17,882 bases of DNA, from contig JANLSO010000190.1 in assembly GCA_031362405.1 (NCBI GenBank), positions 1 through 17,882 of the forward strand. The letters run 5' to 3'. This DNA comes from JANLSO01 sp031362405 (GTDB taxonomy: Bacteria; Actinomycetota; Thermoleophilia; Miltoncostaeales; Miltoncostaeaceae). The notes beneath the pieces are model-generated. The model ran no database searches. It saw nothing but the letters and a program-made list of their open reading frames with translations, and had not been told where the DNA came from. Below are positions 6,576 to 15,185 of this stretch, piece after piece. A program made the position numbers and the translations under genes. Numbering within the stretch: the stretch's first letter is position 1; each line of letters begins with the position of its first letter.

Positions 6576-7208
6576 TTATCCGTGCTCGGCGCGGAGCGTT
6601 ACCAACCGCGGGCGTATGCCGGAGGTTCCGACGTCGAGGATGGCCACCGACGGCAACATGTCCTCAGGCGGCATCGCGGCCCGGAAGCGTCGTACGACGC
6701 GATCAGGGACCCCCGTGATCCCACGGCCGACAGGGCGCCCTCCTTCGAGGCTCCCTTCGGGGCACACGGCCCCCGGGTTGACAACGGTCACGGCCCCGAC
6801 GCGGGCGATGACCGGGAAATGCCAGTGGCCGTACACCAGCGCGTCGATGTCTCCGAGACGCGCGATCAGGCGGCGGTGGTACAGGTCACGCCAGGGCAAC
6901 GGTCGCCCTGCGGCGGCTTGGGTGAGCGCCACCGCGGCATCAGCAACCTGGCCAAGGCTGCCGTGCACCAGGCCGATCCGCTGCCCTGCCACCGTTGCAA
7001 CAAGGCTTGTCGGAAGTAGATCGGCGTGCTGATCGTGGTCGCCGCGCACCGCGCGCACGGGTGCGATCTGCTCGAGGTCGTCAAGCACGCTCATCACCGA
7101 CAGATCTCCGGCATGGAGAATCAGGTTGCACCCGTCCAACGCGGCGAACACCGCCTGGGGCAGCTCCGCCAAGAACTCTCCGACGTGCGTGTCGGCGATC
7201 AGGCCCAC
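6576..7208 (-). CDS. YfcE/MJ0936-type metallophosphoesterase
   Basis: This 210-residue calcineurin-like phosphoesterase is of the small YfcE class, cytoplasmic and without a signal peptide. Metal-binding motifs run in order: D6 and H8 in IADTHVG, D35 in HAGD, G56-D57-H58-D59, H82 in LVHG, and G127-H128-W129-H130 followed by FP, then NPG at 144-146. The third motif is GDHD where the family usually has GNHD or GNCD, so a metal-ligand Asn is replaced by Asp. A phosphodiesterase on small substrates is the family activity, and the substrate is unknown. The start GTG 7208 gives the typical N-terminus directly before the first beta strand. It follows ddl by 80 bases on the same strand. Confidence 0.88.
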   Translation of the reverse strand: MGLIADTHVGEFLAELPQAVFAALDGCNLILHAGDLSVMSVLDDLEQIAPVRAVRGDHDQHADLLPTSLVATVAGQRIGLVHGSLGQVADAAVALTQAAAGRPLPWRDLYHRRLIARLGDIDALVYGHWHFPVIARVGAVTVVNPGAVCPEGSLEGGRPVGRGITGVPDRVVRRFRAAMPPEDMLPSVAILDVGTSGIRPRLVTLRAEHG

Positions 7209-7288
7209 CCGCCACGTACGTGCTGCGCCGGGTCGTGGGTCGCCAGGGTCGGCCGGCCAATCTCGGCACCCGGCGCATAGCGGGCCTT

Positions 7289-8347
7289 TTAGCTCTTGTA
7301 GAACGCGCGCTGCGACGATCGCTCGAATGCCAGGTCGATCAGCCGCGTGACGAGCTCGGGGTACGAGACCCCGCAGGCGGCCATCAGCGACGGGTAGGCG
7401 CTCGTCGGGGTGAAACCGGGGATCGTGTTGAGCTCCGAGACACGCACGGTGCCGTCGGCCTCGATGAAGAAGTCGACGCGGCCCATGCCCTCGCAGCCCA
7501 CGGCGCGGAAGGCGGCCAGAGCAAGTTCACGAGCACGTTCGGCGACCTGTGGTTCGAGCGGCGCCGGTACGGTCAGCTCGGCGCGGCCGGGTTGATACTT
7601 GGTGTCGTAGTCGTACCAGTCGCCCTCGTAGGTGAGCTCACCCGGCGGGGAAACGGTAACCTCATCGTTTCCGAGCAGCCCCACCTCCACCTCGCGGCCG
7701 ACCACGGCCCGCTCGATCAGCACCTTAGAATCGTGCGCGAACGCGAGGTCCATTGCGCTCTGGAGTTCATCCGGGGACGCGACGCGAGAGATGCCGACAC
7801 TCGATCCGAGTCGCGCCGGTTTTGCGAAGCACGGGTAGCCGAGCAGCCCCGCGATCTCCTCACGGACCCCGGCCTCGTGGCTCGCCCAGCGCGACGCCTC
7901 GACGGCGATGCCTGCGGCGACCGGGATGCCCTCGGCGATCGCGATCGTCTTGAAGAGGGCCTTGTCGATGGCGATCGCCGACGCCGTGACCCCGGCCCCG
8001 ACGCACGGCAGCGCCGCGACTTCGCACATCCCCTGGATGGTGCCGTCTTCACCGTTCGGGCCGTGCAGAACGGGGAAGACCACATCGACCGGATGCCACG
8101 CCGCGTCGTCGAGGGTGATCAGGCCACCCGTGCACAGATCGGTGCCCGGCACCGATCTGTGCACGCTGACGGAAGGGCAGAGGGCGACGGGACGGCCGTC
8201 CCAGGTCCAGCCGCCATCGCGGGCGATGAGGACCGGGATCGCCTCGAAGCGGGTGGGGTCGAGCGCGGCCATCACGCCCTGCGCGGAGACCACCGAGACC
8301 TCGTGCTCGCTGTTGCGGCCGCCCATGAGCAGAGCAACGCGGGTCAC
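7289..8347 (-). CDS. ddl: D-alanine-D-alanine ligase
   Basis: This 352-residue ATP-grasp ligase joins two D-Ala for the peptidoglycan stem peptide in the cytoplasm. Visible motifs are GGRNSEHEVS (9-18), HGPNGEDG (95-102), GSSVGIS (181-187) in the ATP loop, the omega-loop YDYDTKY (245-251), and R290, D292 and ELNTIPGFT (305-313) for magnesium and substrate. Length and order match actinobacterial Ddl. The start GTG 8347 overlaps the stop of the PASTA kinase as GTGA, so it is translated in the same operon as its regulators. Residues 62-73 are encoded by a perfect palindrome and lie in the variable region before VDVVFPVLHG, where other Ddl proteins differ in length. Confidence 0.96.
   Translation of the reverse strand: MTRVALLMGGRNSEHEVSVVSAQGVMAALDPTRFEAIPVLIARDGGWTWDGRPVALCPSVSVHRSVPGTDLCTGGLITLDDAAWHPVDVVFPVLHGPNGEDGTIQGMCEVAALPCVGAGVTASAIAIDKALFKTIAIAEGIPVAAGIAVEASRWASHEAGVREEIAGLLGYPCFAKPARLGSSVGISRVASPDELQSAMDLAFAHDSKVLIERAVVGREVEVGLLGNDEVTVSPPGELTYEGDWYDYDTKYQPGRAELTVPAPLEPQVAERARELALAAFRAVGCEGMGRVDFFIEADGTVRVSELNTIPGFTPTSAYPSLMAACGVSYPELVTRLIDLAFERSSQRAFYKS
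8129..8165. repeat. 37-bp perfect palindrome inside ddl
   Basis: The arms are CGTGCACAGATCGGTGCC (8129-8146) and GGCACCGATCTGTGCACG (8148-8165), exact reverse complements around a single C at 8147. The match stops abruptly at both ends (C opposite C at 8128/8166). In ddl it encodes V62 to T73, about 12 codons, in frame. No second copy was seen in this window. Confidence 0.9.
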
Positions 8348-10296
8348 GGTGTGGTCACCGTGGGGGCGGGGGTGACCGGGATGGGCGGTGTCGTTGTCGC
8401 CGCCGGGCCGAGGCTCAGAATCAGGGTGATGAGCGTGCCAGATGCCACGGGCGTGCCTTGCTCGGGCGAAGTGGCGATCACCGTGCCGGCGGGTTCGAGG
8501 CTCTCCTGTTCGGTTGTGTCGACATTCTCAAAGCCGTTTTCCAGAAGCTTCGCGCGCGCGGTTTCCTCGTCGAGCCCGGCCACGTTCGGAATGCCGACGT
8601 CGGCCGGCGCCACGGCGACGACAACGTTGACGGGGGTTCCCCTATCGACCTTGGTTCCTCGCGGCGGGTCCTGCTCGAGCACCGTTCCTTCGGCGAAGTT
8701 TCCGTTGGGCCGCGGCGTCGTCGTCCCGAGTGTCAGGCCCGCATCGGCGAGTCTCTTATTGCCGCTCGCATCGAGAGTCTTGCCGCGTAGGTCGGGTACC
8801 GCCACCTGTTCCGGTCCCGTGGAGGTGACCAACGCGATCGGCGTGTTCGGCTGCACCTGCGTGCCTGCCGCGGGGTTCTGCGAGATGACGTCGCCCGTGG
8901 TGACGGTGTCCGATGCGGCGGTGGTCGGCGTGACGTCGGTGAAACCCTTCTGGGCCAGAAGGGCCCGCGCATCGGCCTCGCTTTGCCCGACCACGTTCGG
9001 AACCGCGACATCGTCGGGACCCTTCCCGATCGAGAGCGTCACCGTGTCGCCCTCTTTGACCTTCGTGTCTGCGCCGGGATCGGTCGAGGTCACGCTTCCG
9101 CGCTGTGAGACCTCGCTGGTGACCTGCCGGGTCTGCGGAACGAGTTTCAGGTCGCGCAGAGCCTGGCTGGCCACGCTGCCCGACTGACCGACCAGACTCG
9201 GGACCGCCACCGTCTTCGGACCGTTGTTGCCCGACAAGAACATGAAGGCCGCGACACCGATGATCGCCAACACCACCAGCGCCGCTGCGACAAGAAGGCC
9301 GCCCTTGCGGCGACGCGGAGGCCCTTCGATCGGAGGCGCCGGTGGGCGCGGCGGCCGGGGCGGCGTGATCCGCGTCGCCTCGGTGGGGGTTTCGAAGACC
9401 CGTGTCGCCCCGGTGATCGGGCCGGTCGCCCCGCCGAGCACGCCCGTCGCGCCCGTCGCGCCTTCGAGGTCGGCGCGTACATCGAGCAGGGCCCGGGTGA
9501 ATTCATCGGCGGTGCGGTACCGCTCGGAGGGCCGCTTGGCGAGCGCTGTGAGGATCGCCCGCTCGAGCTTCGGCGGAATCCCCGGCTCGTAGGTGCTCGG
9601 CGGCACCGGCGGCTCGTTGATCTGCTTCATCGCCACCGTCAGCGGACGCTCGCCGTCGAACGGGACCTTCCCGGTCAACATCTCGTAGAGGACGATCCCG
9701 ACGGCGTAGCAGTCGCTCGCGGGGGTGACCTCATCGCCGCGGGCCTGCTCGGGCGACAGGTACTGGGCGGTACCGATCACTGACCCGGCTTCGGTCATGT
9801 CCGATTGGGCGCCCGCGCGGGCGATACCGAAGTCGGTGACCTTCAGAAGGCCATCGCCGGCCATCATCACGTTCTGCGGTTTGATGTCGCGGTGGATCAC
9901 ATCGCGTCGATGGGCCACGGCGAGCGCCGACAGAATCTGAAGCGCGTTGTCGACGGCCTCCAAAGGCGACAACGTGCCGCGCCCCCGGATGATCTGCTTG
10001 AGGTCGGGCCCCGGCAGGAACTCCATGACGATGTAATACGTGCCCTCGGCCTCGCCGCGGTCGAACACCGACACGATGCTCGGGTGGCTGAGGCCGGCCG
10101 CCGCCGACGCTTCACGGCGAAAACGCTCGACGAACGTCGGGTCGTTCGCGTACCGCTCGGCGAGCACCTTCACCGCGACGTCGCGCCCGAGCTTCGGGTC
10201 GTGGGCCAGGTAAACGCGCGCCATCCCGCCGGCGCCCAGTTGGCGGATGATCTCGTAACGGCCACCAAGGACCGTCCCCGCCGCAAAAATGCCCAT
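8344..10296 (-). CDS. pknB: PASTA-domain Ser/Thr kinase (PknB/StkP type)
   Basis: This 650-residue membrane kinase controls growth and division. The kinase domain (about 14-275) has glycine loop LGAGGMARV, K43, E62, H135-R136-D137 with N142, D155-F156-G157, and an activation segment with Thr and Ser at 168-176. A Thr-rich GATG-repeat and Pro-rich juxtamembrane linker (about 279-327) offers likely autophosphorylation sites. One helix (334-354) leads to four PASTA repeats at about 362-427, 428-495, 497-564 and 566-631, known in this family to bind muropeptides or lipid II. A Thr/Pro tail ends the protein. The start ATG 10296 shares one base with the PBP stop (TGATG). Substrates likely include its operon partners; that is inference from mycobacterial homologues. 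Confidence 0.96.
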   Translation of the reverse strand: MGIFAAGTVLGGRYEIIRQLGAGGMARVYLAHDPKLGRDVAVKVLAERYANDPTFVERFRREASAAAGLSHPSIVSVFDRGEAEGTYYIVMEFLPGPDLKQIIRGRGTLSPLEAVDNALQILSALAVAHRRDVIHRDIKPQNVMMAGDGLLKVTDFGIARAGAQSDMTEAGSVIGTAQYLSPEQARGDEVTPASDCYAVGIVLYEMLTGKVPFDGERPLTVAMKQINEPPVPPSTYEPGIPPKLERAILTALAKRPSERYRTADEFTRALLDVRADLEGATGATGVLGGATGPITGATRVFETPTEATRITPPRPPRPPAPPIEGPPRRRKGGLLVAAALVVLAIIGVAAFMFLSGNNGPKTVAVPSLVGQSGSVASQALRDLKLVPQTRQVTSEVSQRGSVTSTDPGADTKVKEGDTVTLSIGKGPDDVAVPNVVGQSEADARALLAQKGFTDVTPTTAASDTVTTGDVISQNPAAGTQVQPNTPIALVTSTGPEQVAVPDLRGKTLDASGNKRLADAGLTLGTTTPRPNGNFAEGTVLEQDPPRGTKVDRGTPVNVVVAVAPADVGIPNVAGLDEETARAKLLENGFENVDTTEQESLEPAGTVIATSPEQGTPVASGTLITLILSLGPAATTTPPIPVTPAPTVTTP

Positions 10297-11729
10297 CAGC
10301 CGCCACCCGCCAGGGCCGCCTGCATGACCTCGCGCGCGACGGGGGCGGCGTCGCTGCCGCCGGTGCCGCCGGTGTTCTCGATCACGACGGCGACCGCGAC
10401 CTTTGGGCTCTCGGCGGGGGCGAGGCCGATGAACCAGGCGTTGTTGAGCCCGCTGTCGCCGGTCTCGGCAGTACCGGTCTTGCCGGCGACCGACAGGCCG
10501 GCGAGCGCGGCGCTCGTTCCGGTGCCCTCGTCGACCACGCGCCGCATCATGCCGAGAAGCTCGCCGGCCGTCTGGGCCGAGGCCACCTGGCCGACCTCCT
10601 GCGGGGTCTGCTCGCGCACGACCGCGCCGCCGCGATCAACGATGGTCTGGACCAAGTACGGCCGCAGCAACGTGCCGTCGTTGCCGATCGCCTGGGCGAC
10701 CATCGCCATCTGAAGGGGTGCGACGACCAACTGTTCCTGGCCGATCGCGATCCGGGCGGTGTCCTCACCCTCCTGATCTGACGCCACGAGCGTCGGCCCC
10801 TTGTAGCGACCGGACGCGATCACCTGATTCTCGGGCAGATCGATACCCGGCCGGGCTCCAAAGCCGAATGCGGTCATCTCGGCGCCGAGGCGCTTTGCCC
10901 CGAGGTTGGTGCCGATGCGGGCGAACGTCGTGTTGATCGAGAACGTCAGGGCGTCGGTCAGCGAATGGCGTCCGAAGGTCTTTCCGCCGAAGTTCCGGAT
11001 CGGCCCGCCGGGCGTCGAGATCGACCCGTTGTCGTCGAACTGGGTAGTCGGGGTATAGGAAAGGTCGCTTTCCAGCGCGGCGGTGGCGGTGACGACTTTG
11101 AACGTCGAGCCGGGGGCGTAGCGCCCGGAGGTCGCGCGGTTCACGAGGACCCCTTCTTGCTTCTGGATCGTCGCGAAACCGCTCGCGACCTTCGAGAGGT
11201 CGTAGCCGGGCGACGAGGCCATCGCCAGCACCGCGCCGGTCTTTGGGTCGAGGGCGACGACCGCCCCCGTGCGCCCGAGCAGCTGCTGGTTGGCGACCCG
11301 CTGCACTCGAGCGATCAGGGTCGTCTTGAGGGTCGCGCCGCGTTTGGCCTTCAGGTTGAGGCGCTGCAGCAGCGGCTCGGTGCCGTAGCTGCCCGACAAG
11401 TACCGGTCGTAGGTGCTCTCCAACCCCGTGGTGCCGACGTTGTCGTCGGTGAAGCCGACCACGTGTGGCGCGAGAGTGCCTTCGGGGTAGACGCGGCGGT
11501 AGATGGTCTGGCCATCGACCTTCTTTGCAGCCGAGCGGGCAACCGCCACGCCGTCGGCGGTGAGAATCGATCCGCGGTCGATCAGCCGCTCCCGGTGCGC
11601 CGTCTGCTGGTTGCCGGCCCGTCCGCGCAGGTCTTCGGCGTCGACGACCTGCCACCACCCCAGCATCACCACCAACAGTACGAAACCGGCGGCAAGCGCC
11701 CAGTTCAGTCGTGAGATGTTCCTATTCAC
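10296..11729 (-). CDS. pbpA: Class B penicillin-binding protein (PbpA/FtsI type transpeptidase)
   Basis: This 477-residue peptidoglycan transpeptidase is anchored by one N-terminal helix (about 10-28), with the bulk outside the cell. The dimerisation/pedestal region includes RGSILTADG (52-60). The transpeptidase domain has the three active-site motifs: S208-T-F-K211 in APGSTFK, S264-I-N266, and K417-T-G419 in AGKTGTAE. It forms 4-3 cross-links from pentapeptides and is the target of beta-lactams. The start GTG 11729 overlaps the SEDS gene stop by eight bases (GTGAATAG), so the glycosyltransferase and transpeptidase are made as a coupled pair. Its size and position match mycobacterial PbpA. 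Confidence 0.95.
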   Translation of the reverse strand: MNRNISRLNWALAAGFVLLVVMLGWWQVVDAEDLRGRAGNQQTAHRERLIDRGSILTADGVAVARSAAKKVDGQTIYRRVYPEGTLAPHVVGFTDDNVGTTGLESTYDRYLSGSYGTEPLLQRLNLKAKRGATLKTTLIARVQRVANQQLLGRTGAVVALDPKTGAVLAMASSPGYDLSKVASGFATIQKQEGVLVNRATSGRYAPGSTFKVVTATAALESDLSYTPTTQFDDNGSISTPGGPIRNFGGKTFGRHSLTDALTFSINTTFARIGTNLGAKRLGAEMTAFGFGARPGIDLPENQVIASGRYKGPTLVASDQEGEDTARIAIGQEQLVVAPLQMAMVAQAIGNDGTLLRPYLVQTIVDRGGAVVREQTPQEVGQVASAQTAGELLGMMRRVVDEGTGTSAALAGLSVAGKTGTAETGDSGLNNAWFIGLAPAESPKVAVAVVIENTGGTGGSDAAPVAREVMQAALAGGG

Positions 11730-13083
11730 CGTAGGCCTCGATCGGCTCGGGATCGAGCAACGACCGCTCGGCCGCGCGGTCGCGTCGGCGCATCCGCGGC
11801 CGGTAGGGGCGCTCGGTGCGGTGGCTGATCACCAGCAACAGGGCGATCAAGGCGAAGTTCGTCACCACGCTGGATCCGCCGTAGCTCATGAACGGCAGGG
11901 TCACGCCGGTCAACGGCACGAGGCGCACGACCCCGCCGACGATCAGCAGCGCCTGCAGCCCGACGACGGTCGTCAGCCCGGCGGCCAGCAACTTCGAAAA
12001 GCCATCAGGGGCCCGCGCCGCAATCGCAAAGCCCCGGGCGGCGAGCACGACGAACAGCAAGAGCACGCCCACGGCCCCGATGAAGCCCAACTCCGCACCG
12101 ATCGCCGTGAACAGGAAGTCGGTCTCGAGCGCGGGAACGACGCGGCCGCCGTTCTCCAGTACCAGGAACCCGCCACCCAGCCCGCGGCCGAACGTGCCCC
12201 CGTCGGCAAGCGCGTAGAGCGACTGAACCAACTGGTAGCCCTGATCCTGCTCGTCGCTGAACGGATCGAGCCAGTTCGTGACCCGGTCCGCGACACGGGG
12301 CACAAGCGCCCACACGGCAACCGAACCCGCGATGAACAGCACGAAGCCGCTGATCGCGTAGGCGGCGCGCCCGGCCGCGACGTAGATCATCGCCAGAAAG
12401 ATTCCGAAAAACAGAAGGGCGGTGCCGAAATCGTTCAGAACGACCACCAGGGCGAGTGCCGCGACGAGGAACAACGCGAGGGGCCCGACGACCGCGGCCG
12501 GAGGCACGGGCACGCCGATCACCTTGCGGGTCGGCACGGCCAGCAGCTCACGTTTGTCGCGCAGGAAACCCGCCAGGAAGATGACGATCAGCACCTTGGA
12601 GAACTCGCCGAGCTGGACGGTCTGTCCGCCGCCGATCTCGATCCAGAGGCGCGCGCCGTTGATCTCGGTGCCGAAGATCATCGTGATAACAAGCAGCCCG
12701 ACACCGGTGAGGCCGATCATGTACCGGTAGCGCTCGAGCACGTGATGGTCGGGAACGATCAGGACCACCCCGATGAAGCCGATGGCACCAACCGCCACCC
12801 AGATCACCTGGTCCCGGGCCAGTGCGGGGTCGATGCGCTGAAGCGTCACCAGGCCGATCGCGGTGATGGCGCCAACGATCGGCAGCAGGTACGGGTCGGC
12901 CTGCGGCATCCGCCAGCGAAGAGCGCAATGCATCGCCAGAAAAAGGCCGATCACGGCGGCCGCCACCGCGACCGGACCCGGTTCGAGGACGTTCGACTTG
13001 GCACTTGCGACCGAGGCGACCCCGATCACTCCGAGCAGGGCTCCCGGAATGAGAAAGCCCAGCTCACGCGTTCTGGGTGACAC
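11722..13083 (-). CDS. rodA: SEDS peptidoglycan glycosyltransferase (FtsW/RodA family)
   Basis: A polytopic membrane protein of 453 residues when started at GTG 13083, with about ten or more hydrophobic segments. It polymerises lipid II into glycan strands. Family marks include NDFGTALLFFG, NWLDPFSD (containing the expected catalytic Asp region), QLVQSLYALADGG, and the C-terminal signature LPFMSYGGSS. The open frame extends about 92 codons upstream, but that extension is Arg/Pro-rich and lies entirely over the PP2C gene. GTG 13083, five bases after the PP2C stop, gives the natural start VSPRTRELGFLIPG. A basic cytoplasmic tail closes the protein. RodA is preferred over FtsW from its place between pstP and pbpA in actinobacteria. 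Confidence 0.94.
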   Translation of the reverse strand: MSPRTRELGFLIPGALLGVIGVASVASAKSNVLEPGPVAVAAAVIGLFLAMHCALRWRMPQADPYLLPIVGAITAIGLVTLQRIDPALARDQVIWVAVGAIGFIGVVLIVPDHHVLERYRYMIGLTGVGLLVITMIFGTEINGARLWIEIGGGQTVQLGEFSKVLIVIFLAGFLRDKRELLAVPTRKVIGVPVPPAAVVGPLALFLVAALALVVVLNDFGTALLFFGIFLAMIYVAAGRAAYAISGFVLFIAGSVAVWALVPRVADRVTNWLDPFSDEQDQGYQLVQSLYALADGGTFGRGLGGGFLVLENGGRVVPALETDFLFTAIGAELGFIGAVGVLLLFVVLAARGFAIAARAPDGFSKLLAAGLTTVVGLQALLIVGGVVRLVPLTGVTLPFMSYGGSSVVTNFALIALLLVISHRTERPYRPRMRRRDRAAERSLLDPEPIEAYGE

Positions 13084-13088
13084 CCGGG

Positions 13089-14444
13089 TCAGCCCGAACC
13101 CTGGCTCGGAGGGGCCGCGGGCGTCGTCGGTGTCGCGGGCGTGCGGCGCGGGGTGAGCGGATTGAACGGTTCGAGCACCGGCACATCGCGCGGAGTGCTC
13201 CAGATCAGGCGCACCCCGTCGCGGACCGTGCGCCCCAGGCCGTCGATGTTGCCCAGAAGTTTCCGCGAGGTGTCGTCGACGGCGGTCGATCCGACGCCCG
13301 TGCTCTGCCAGTTGCTGCGCAGGTCGAGCGGCCCGAGAGTGACCCCCTGGGCGACCCACACCGTCTCGTTCGGACCGTTTTCGAGGCTGTAGGCACGCGA
13401 AAGCGCCCAGAAGATCCCGCCGATCGCAATGACAGCGACGGCGACCGAAACGAGTGCGATCGGCGCGCCGCGGCGACGGCGACGGCCTGCGGCTTCCAGC
13501 ACCCGTGGCGCCGCGGGCGGGCCGGCTTCGACCCGCTCGAGCTCACGCTGACGTGAAGCGAGCCCACCGATGATCGTCGGAGCCACGGGGCCGGCGATGG
13601 TGTGGTCATCGGGCCCCGGCATCTCCCGGTAGGGAGCCTCGACCCCCGCGGCGTTGAGCGTCGGGAACTCCTGGGTGGCCGACGGCTCAGGCGCCTCGGG
13701 CATGGGTGCTTCCCTGCCGTCTCCGGCCCCGACGCGGGCGAGAACCACGGTGACGTTGTCGCTGCCGCCGGCGGCATTTGCCGCCGCCACGAGCCCATCC
13801 GCCGCCGCGTCGAGGCCGTTGGCTCCGGCAAGCACGCCGGCGATCGCCTCGTCGCTGATCTCCGAATGCAGCCCGTCGCTGCACAACAGAACGATGTCGT
13901 CGATGTGAAGCGGTTCTGAGACGGCGTCGACCTGCACGTTGGCCTCTGCCCCGAGTGCGCGGGTGATGACGTTGCGGTGCGGGTGACGCTCGGCTTCGTC
14001 GGCCGAGATGCTGCCGCGGCGCACCAGCTCGGCGACGACCGAGTGGTCTTGGGTGAGTTGCCGCAGGGCGCCGTCGCGCCACAGGTAGGCGCGCGAATCA
14101 CCCACGTGAGCGAGATCGACATGGTCATCGGTAAAGCTTGCGACGGTCATCGTAGTGCCCATCCCGGCCTTGGCCGGGTCATCGGCCGCCATCCGGCGGA
14201 TCTGCCGGTTGGCGCGCTCGAGGGCGCTGCGCAACGCGTCGGGAGAGGCCGGAGCCGATAGGCCACCGAGCGAATCGACGGCGATCTGGGAGGCGACCTC
14301 ACCCGCGAGGGCACCGCCCATCCCGTCGGCGACGGCGGCGATCGGTGACGACGCGAGCGAGCGGTCTTCGTTGTGGTCGCGTACCCGACCCGTGTCGGAT
14401 CGCTCGACGAGCTCGACGACCTGTAGAGCGGCGGGCACGCTCAT
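13089..14444 (-). CDS. pstP: PP2C-family Ser/Thr phosphatase (PstP type)
   Basis: This 451-residue membrane phosphatase reverses the Ser/Thr kinases of the operon. The catalytic domain (about 7-238) has D23 and N25-E26-D27, V-A-D40-G41-M-G-G, GTTMTV (96-101), H-V-G115-D116-S117, LTQDHS, C-S-D190-G, and G-S-D229-N-V-T for binding two or more Mn/Mg ions. A variable linker and a basic patch (RRRRR, 321-325) precede one membrane helix (about 327-347). An outer tail of roughly 100 residues follows and ends Pro/Thr-rich. The start ATG 14444 overlaps the FHA gene stop as ATGA. Confidence 0.95.
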   Translation of the reverse strand: MSVPAALQVVELVERSDTGRVRDHNEDRSLASSPIAAVADGMGGALAGEVASQIAVDSLGGLSAPASPDALRSALERANRQIRRMAADDPAKAGMGTTMTVASFTDDHVDLAHVGDSRAYLWRDGALRQLTQDHSVVAELVRRGSISADEAERHPHRNVITRALGAEANVQVDAVSEPLHIDDIVLLCSDGLHSEISDEAIAGVLAGANGLDAAADGLVAAANAAGGSDNVTVVLARVGAGDGREAPMPEAPEPSATQEFPTLNAAGVEAPYREMPGPDDHTIAGPVAPTIIGGLASRQRELERVEAGPPAAPRVLEAAGRRRRRGAPIALVSVAVAVIAIGGIFWALSRAYSLENGPNETVWVAQGVTLGPLDLRSNWQSTGVGSTAVDDTSRKLLGNIDGLGRTVRDGVRLIWSTPRDVPVLEPFNPLTPRRTPATPTTPAAPPSQGSG

Positions 14445-15160
14445 TCCTCGTAGCGCAGCACGGTCTCGCCGAAGCGCAGCTCGTCGCGCACACGCAGCTG
14501 AGCGTCGCCGGAAACACGCTGGCCGTTGACGAAGGTGCCGTTCGTCGAGCCGAGGTCTTCGACGAAGTAGAACTGGCCACGACGAAGAATCCGCGCGTGC
14601 ATGTGCGACACGAACGCATCGTCGATCTGCAGATCGCTCGAGCGCGACCGTCCGACGGTGAGCCCGCCACCGAGCTCTACCTCGGACCCGGAGTTGAGCA
14701 CCTCGGAGCTCTCGACGATCAAACGCGGGTGCAGGTTCGCGGCGAGGTCCATTCGCTCGCGGTTCGCCCGTGCCCGGCCCGTGCCAGGCTCCTCACCGGG
14801 AGCATCGGCCGGCGTCGGCGTCGGGGCCCATGGGGGCTCGTCGTCGCCGAGAAAATCGGGAAGCGCCGGGCCTGGGCCGAGGGGTGTATCGACCAGAGGC
14901 GCAACGACGGGCGGCGTGATGACCGCAGGCGGCGCGACGAGCGGGGGTGGTGCGGCGACCGCCGCGGGCGTCGGCGCGGGCCGGGCGACCATCGGGTGCG
15001 CGGCGGTGTCGTCGGGGCGAACGACCGGGTCGTTGAGCGGTGGAGGCGGCGGAACCGCCCGCGTCACCGTTCGGCTCGACGACCGGACGACCGCCCACAC
15101 GAAGCCGAGCAGCAGGGCGATGAACGCCACTTGGGCGGCGAGAAGGCCGGTTTCGGTCAT
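14441..15160 (-). CDS. fhaB: FHA-domain membrane protein (FhaB/FipA type)
   Basis: This 239-residue protein has an N-terminal membrane helix (about 5-25), a long Pro/Ala linker (about 36-130) and a C-terminal FHA domain (about 145-238). FHA marks are GRSRSSDLQIDD, the S-x-x-H motif in VSHMHARI, and DLGSTNGTFVNG. It should dock phosphothreonine on its kinase partners. In mycobacteria FhaB/FipA links this signal to FtsZ and FtsQ at the division site. The linker is longer than in the mycobacterial protein. ATG 15160 is 25 bases after the stop of the FhaA-like gene, and its end overlaps pstP. Confidence 0.92.
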   Translation of the reverse strand: MTETGLLAAQVAFIALLLGFVWAVVRSSSRTVTRAVPPPPPLNDPVVRPDDTAAHPMVARPAPTPAAVAAPPPLVAPPAVITPPVVAPLVDTPLGPGPALPDFLGDDEPPWAPTPTPADAPGEEPGTGRARANRERMDLAANLHPRLIVESSEVLNSGSEVELGGGLTVGRSRSSDLQIDDAFVSHMHARILRRGQFYFVEDLGSTNGTFVNGQRVSGDAQLRVRDELRFGETVLRYEE

Positions 15161-15185
15161 CTGCCCGGCGTCGTTTCGGAGCCGA

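Noticed and set aside
7209..7288. In-frame continuation after the ddl stop (KARYAPGAEIGRPTLATHD...) up to the phosphoesterase start
   Set aside because: It looks protein-like but has no start codon and would need stop read-through. About 27 codons open by chance is ordinary in such GC-rich DNA.
6995..9187. Plus-strand 730-codon open frame
   Set aside because: It is antisense to the phosphoesterase, ddl and the PASTA kinase, which have clear motifs. Composition is typical of GC-rich mirror frames.
11503..13080. Plus-strand 525-codon open frame
   Set aside because: It is antisense to rodA and pbpA, rich in Asp/Arg/Gln/His with no domain signature.
13084..13359. N-terminal extension of the SEDS protein by about 92 residues
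   Set aside because: The extension is Arg/Pro-rich, lies wholly over the PP2C gene, and has no homology-like features. GTG 13083 fits the family start.
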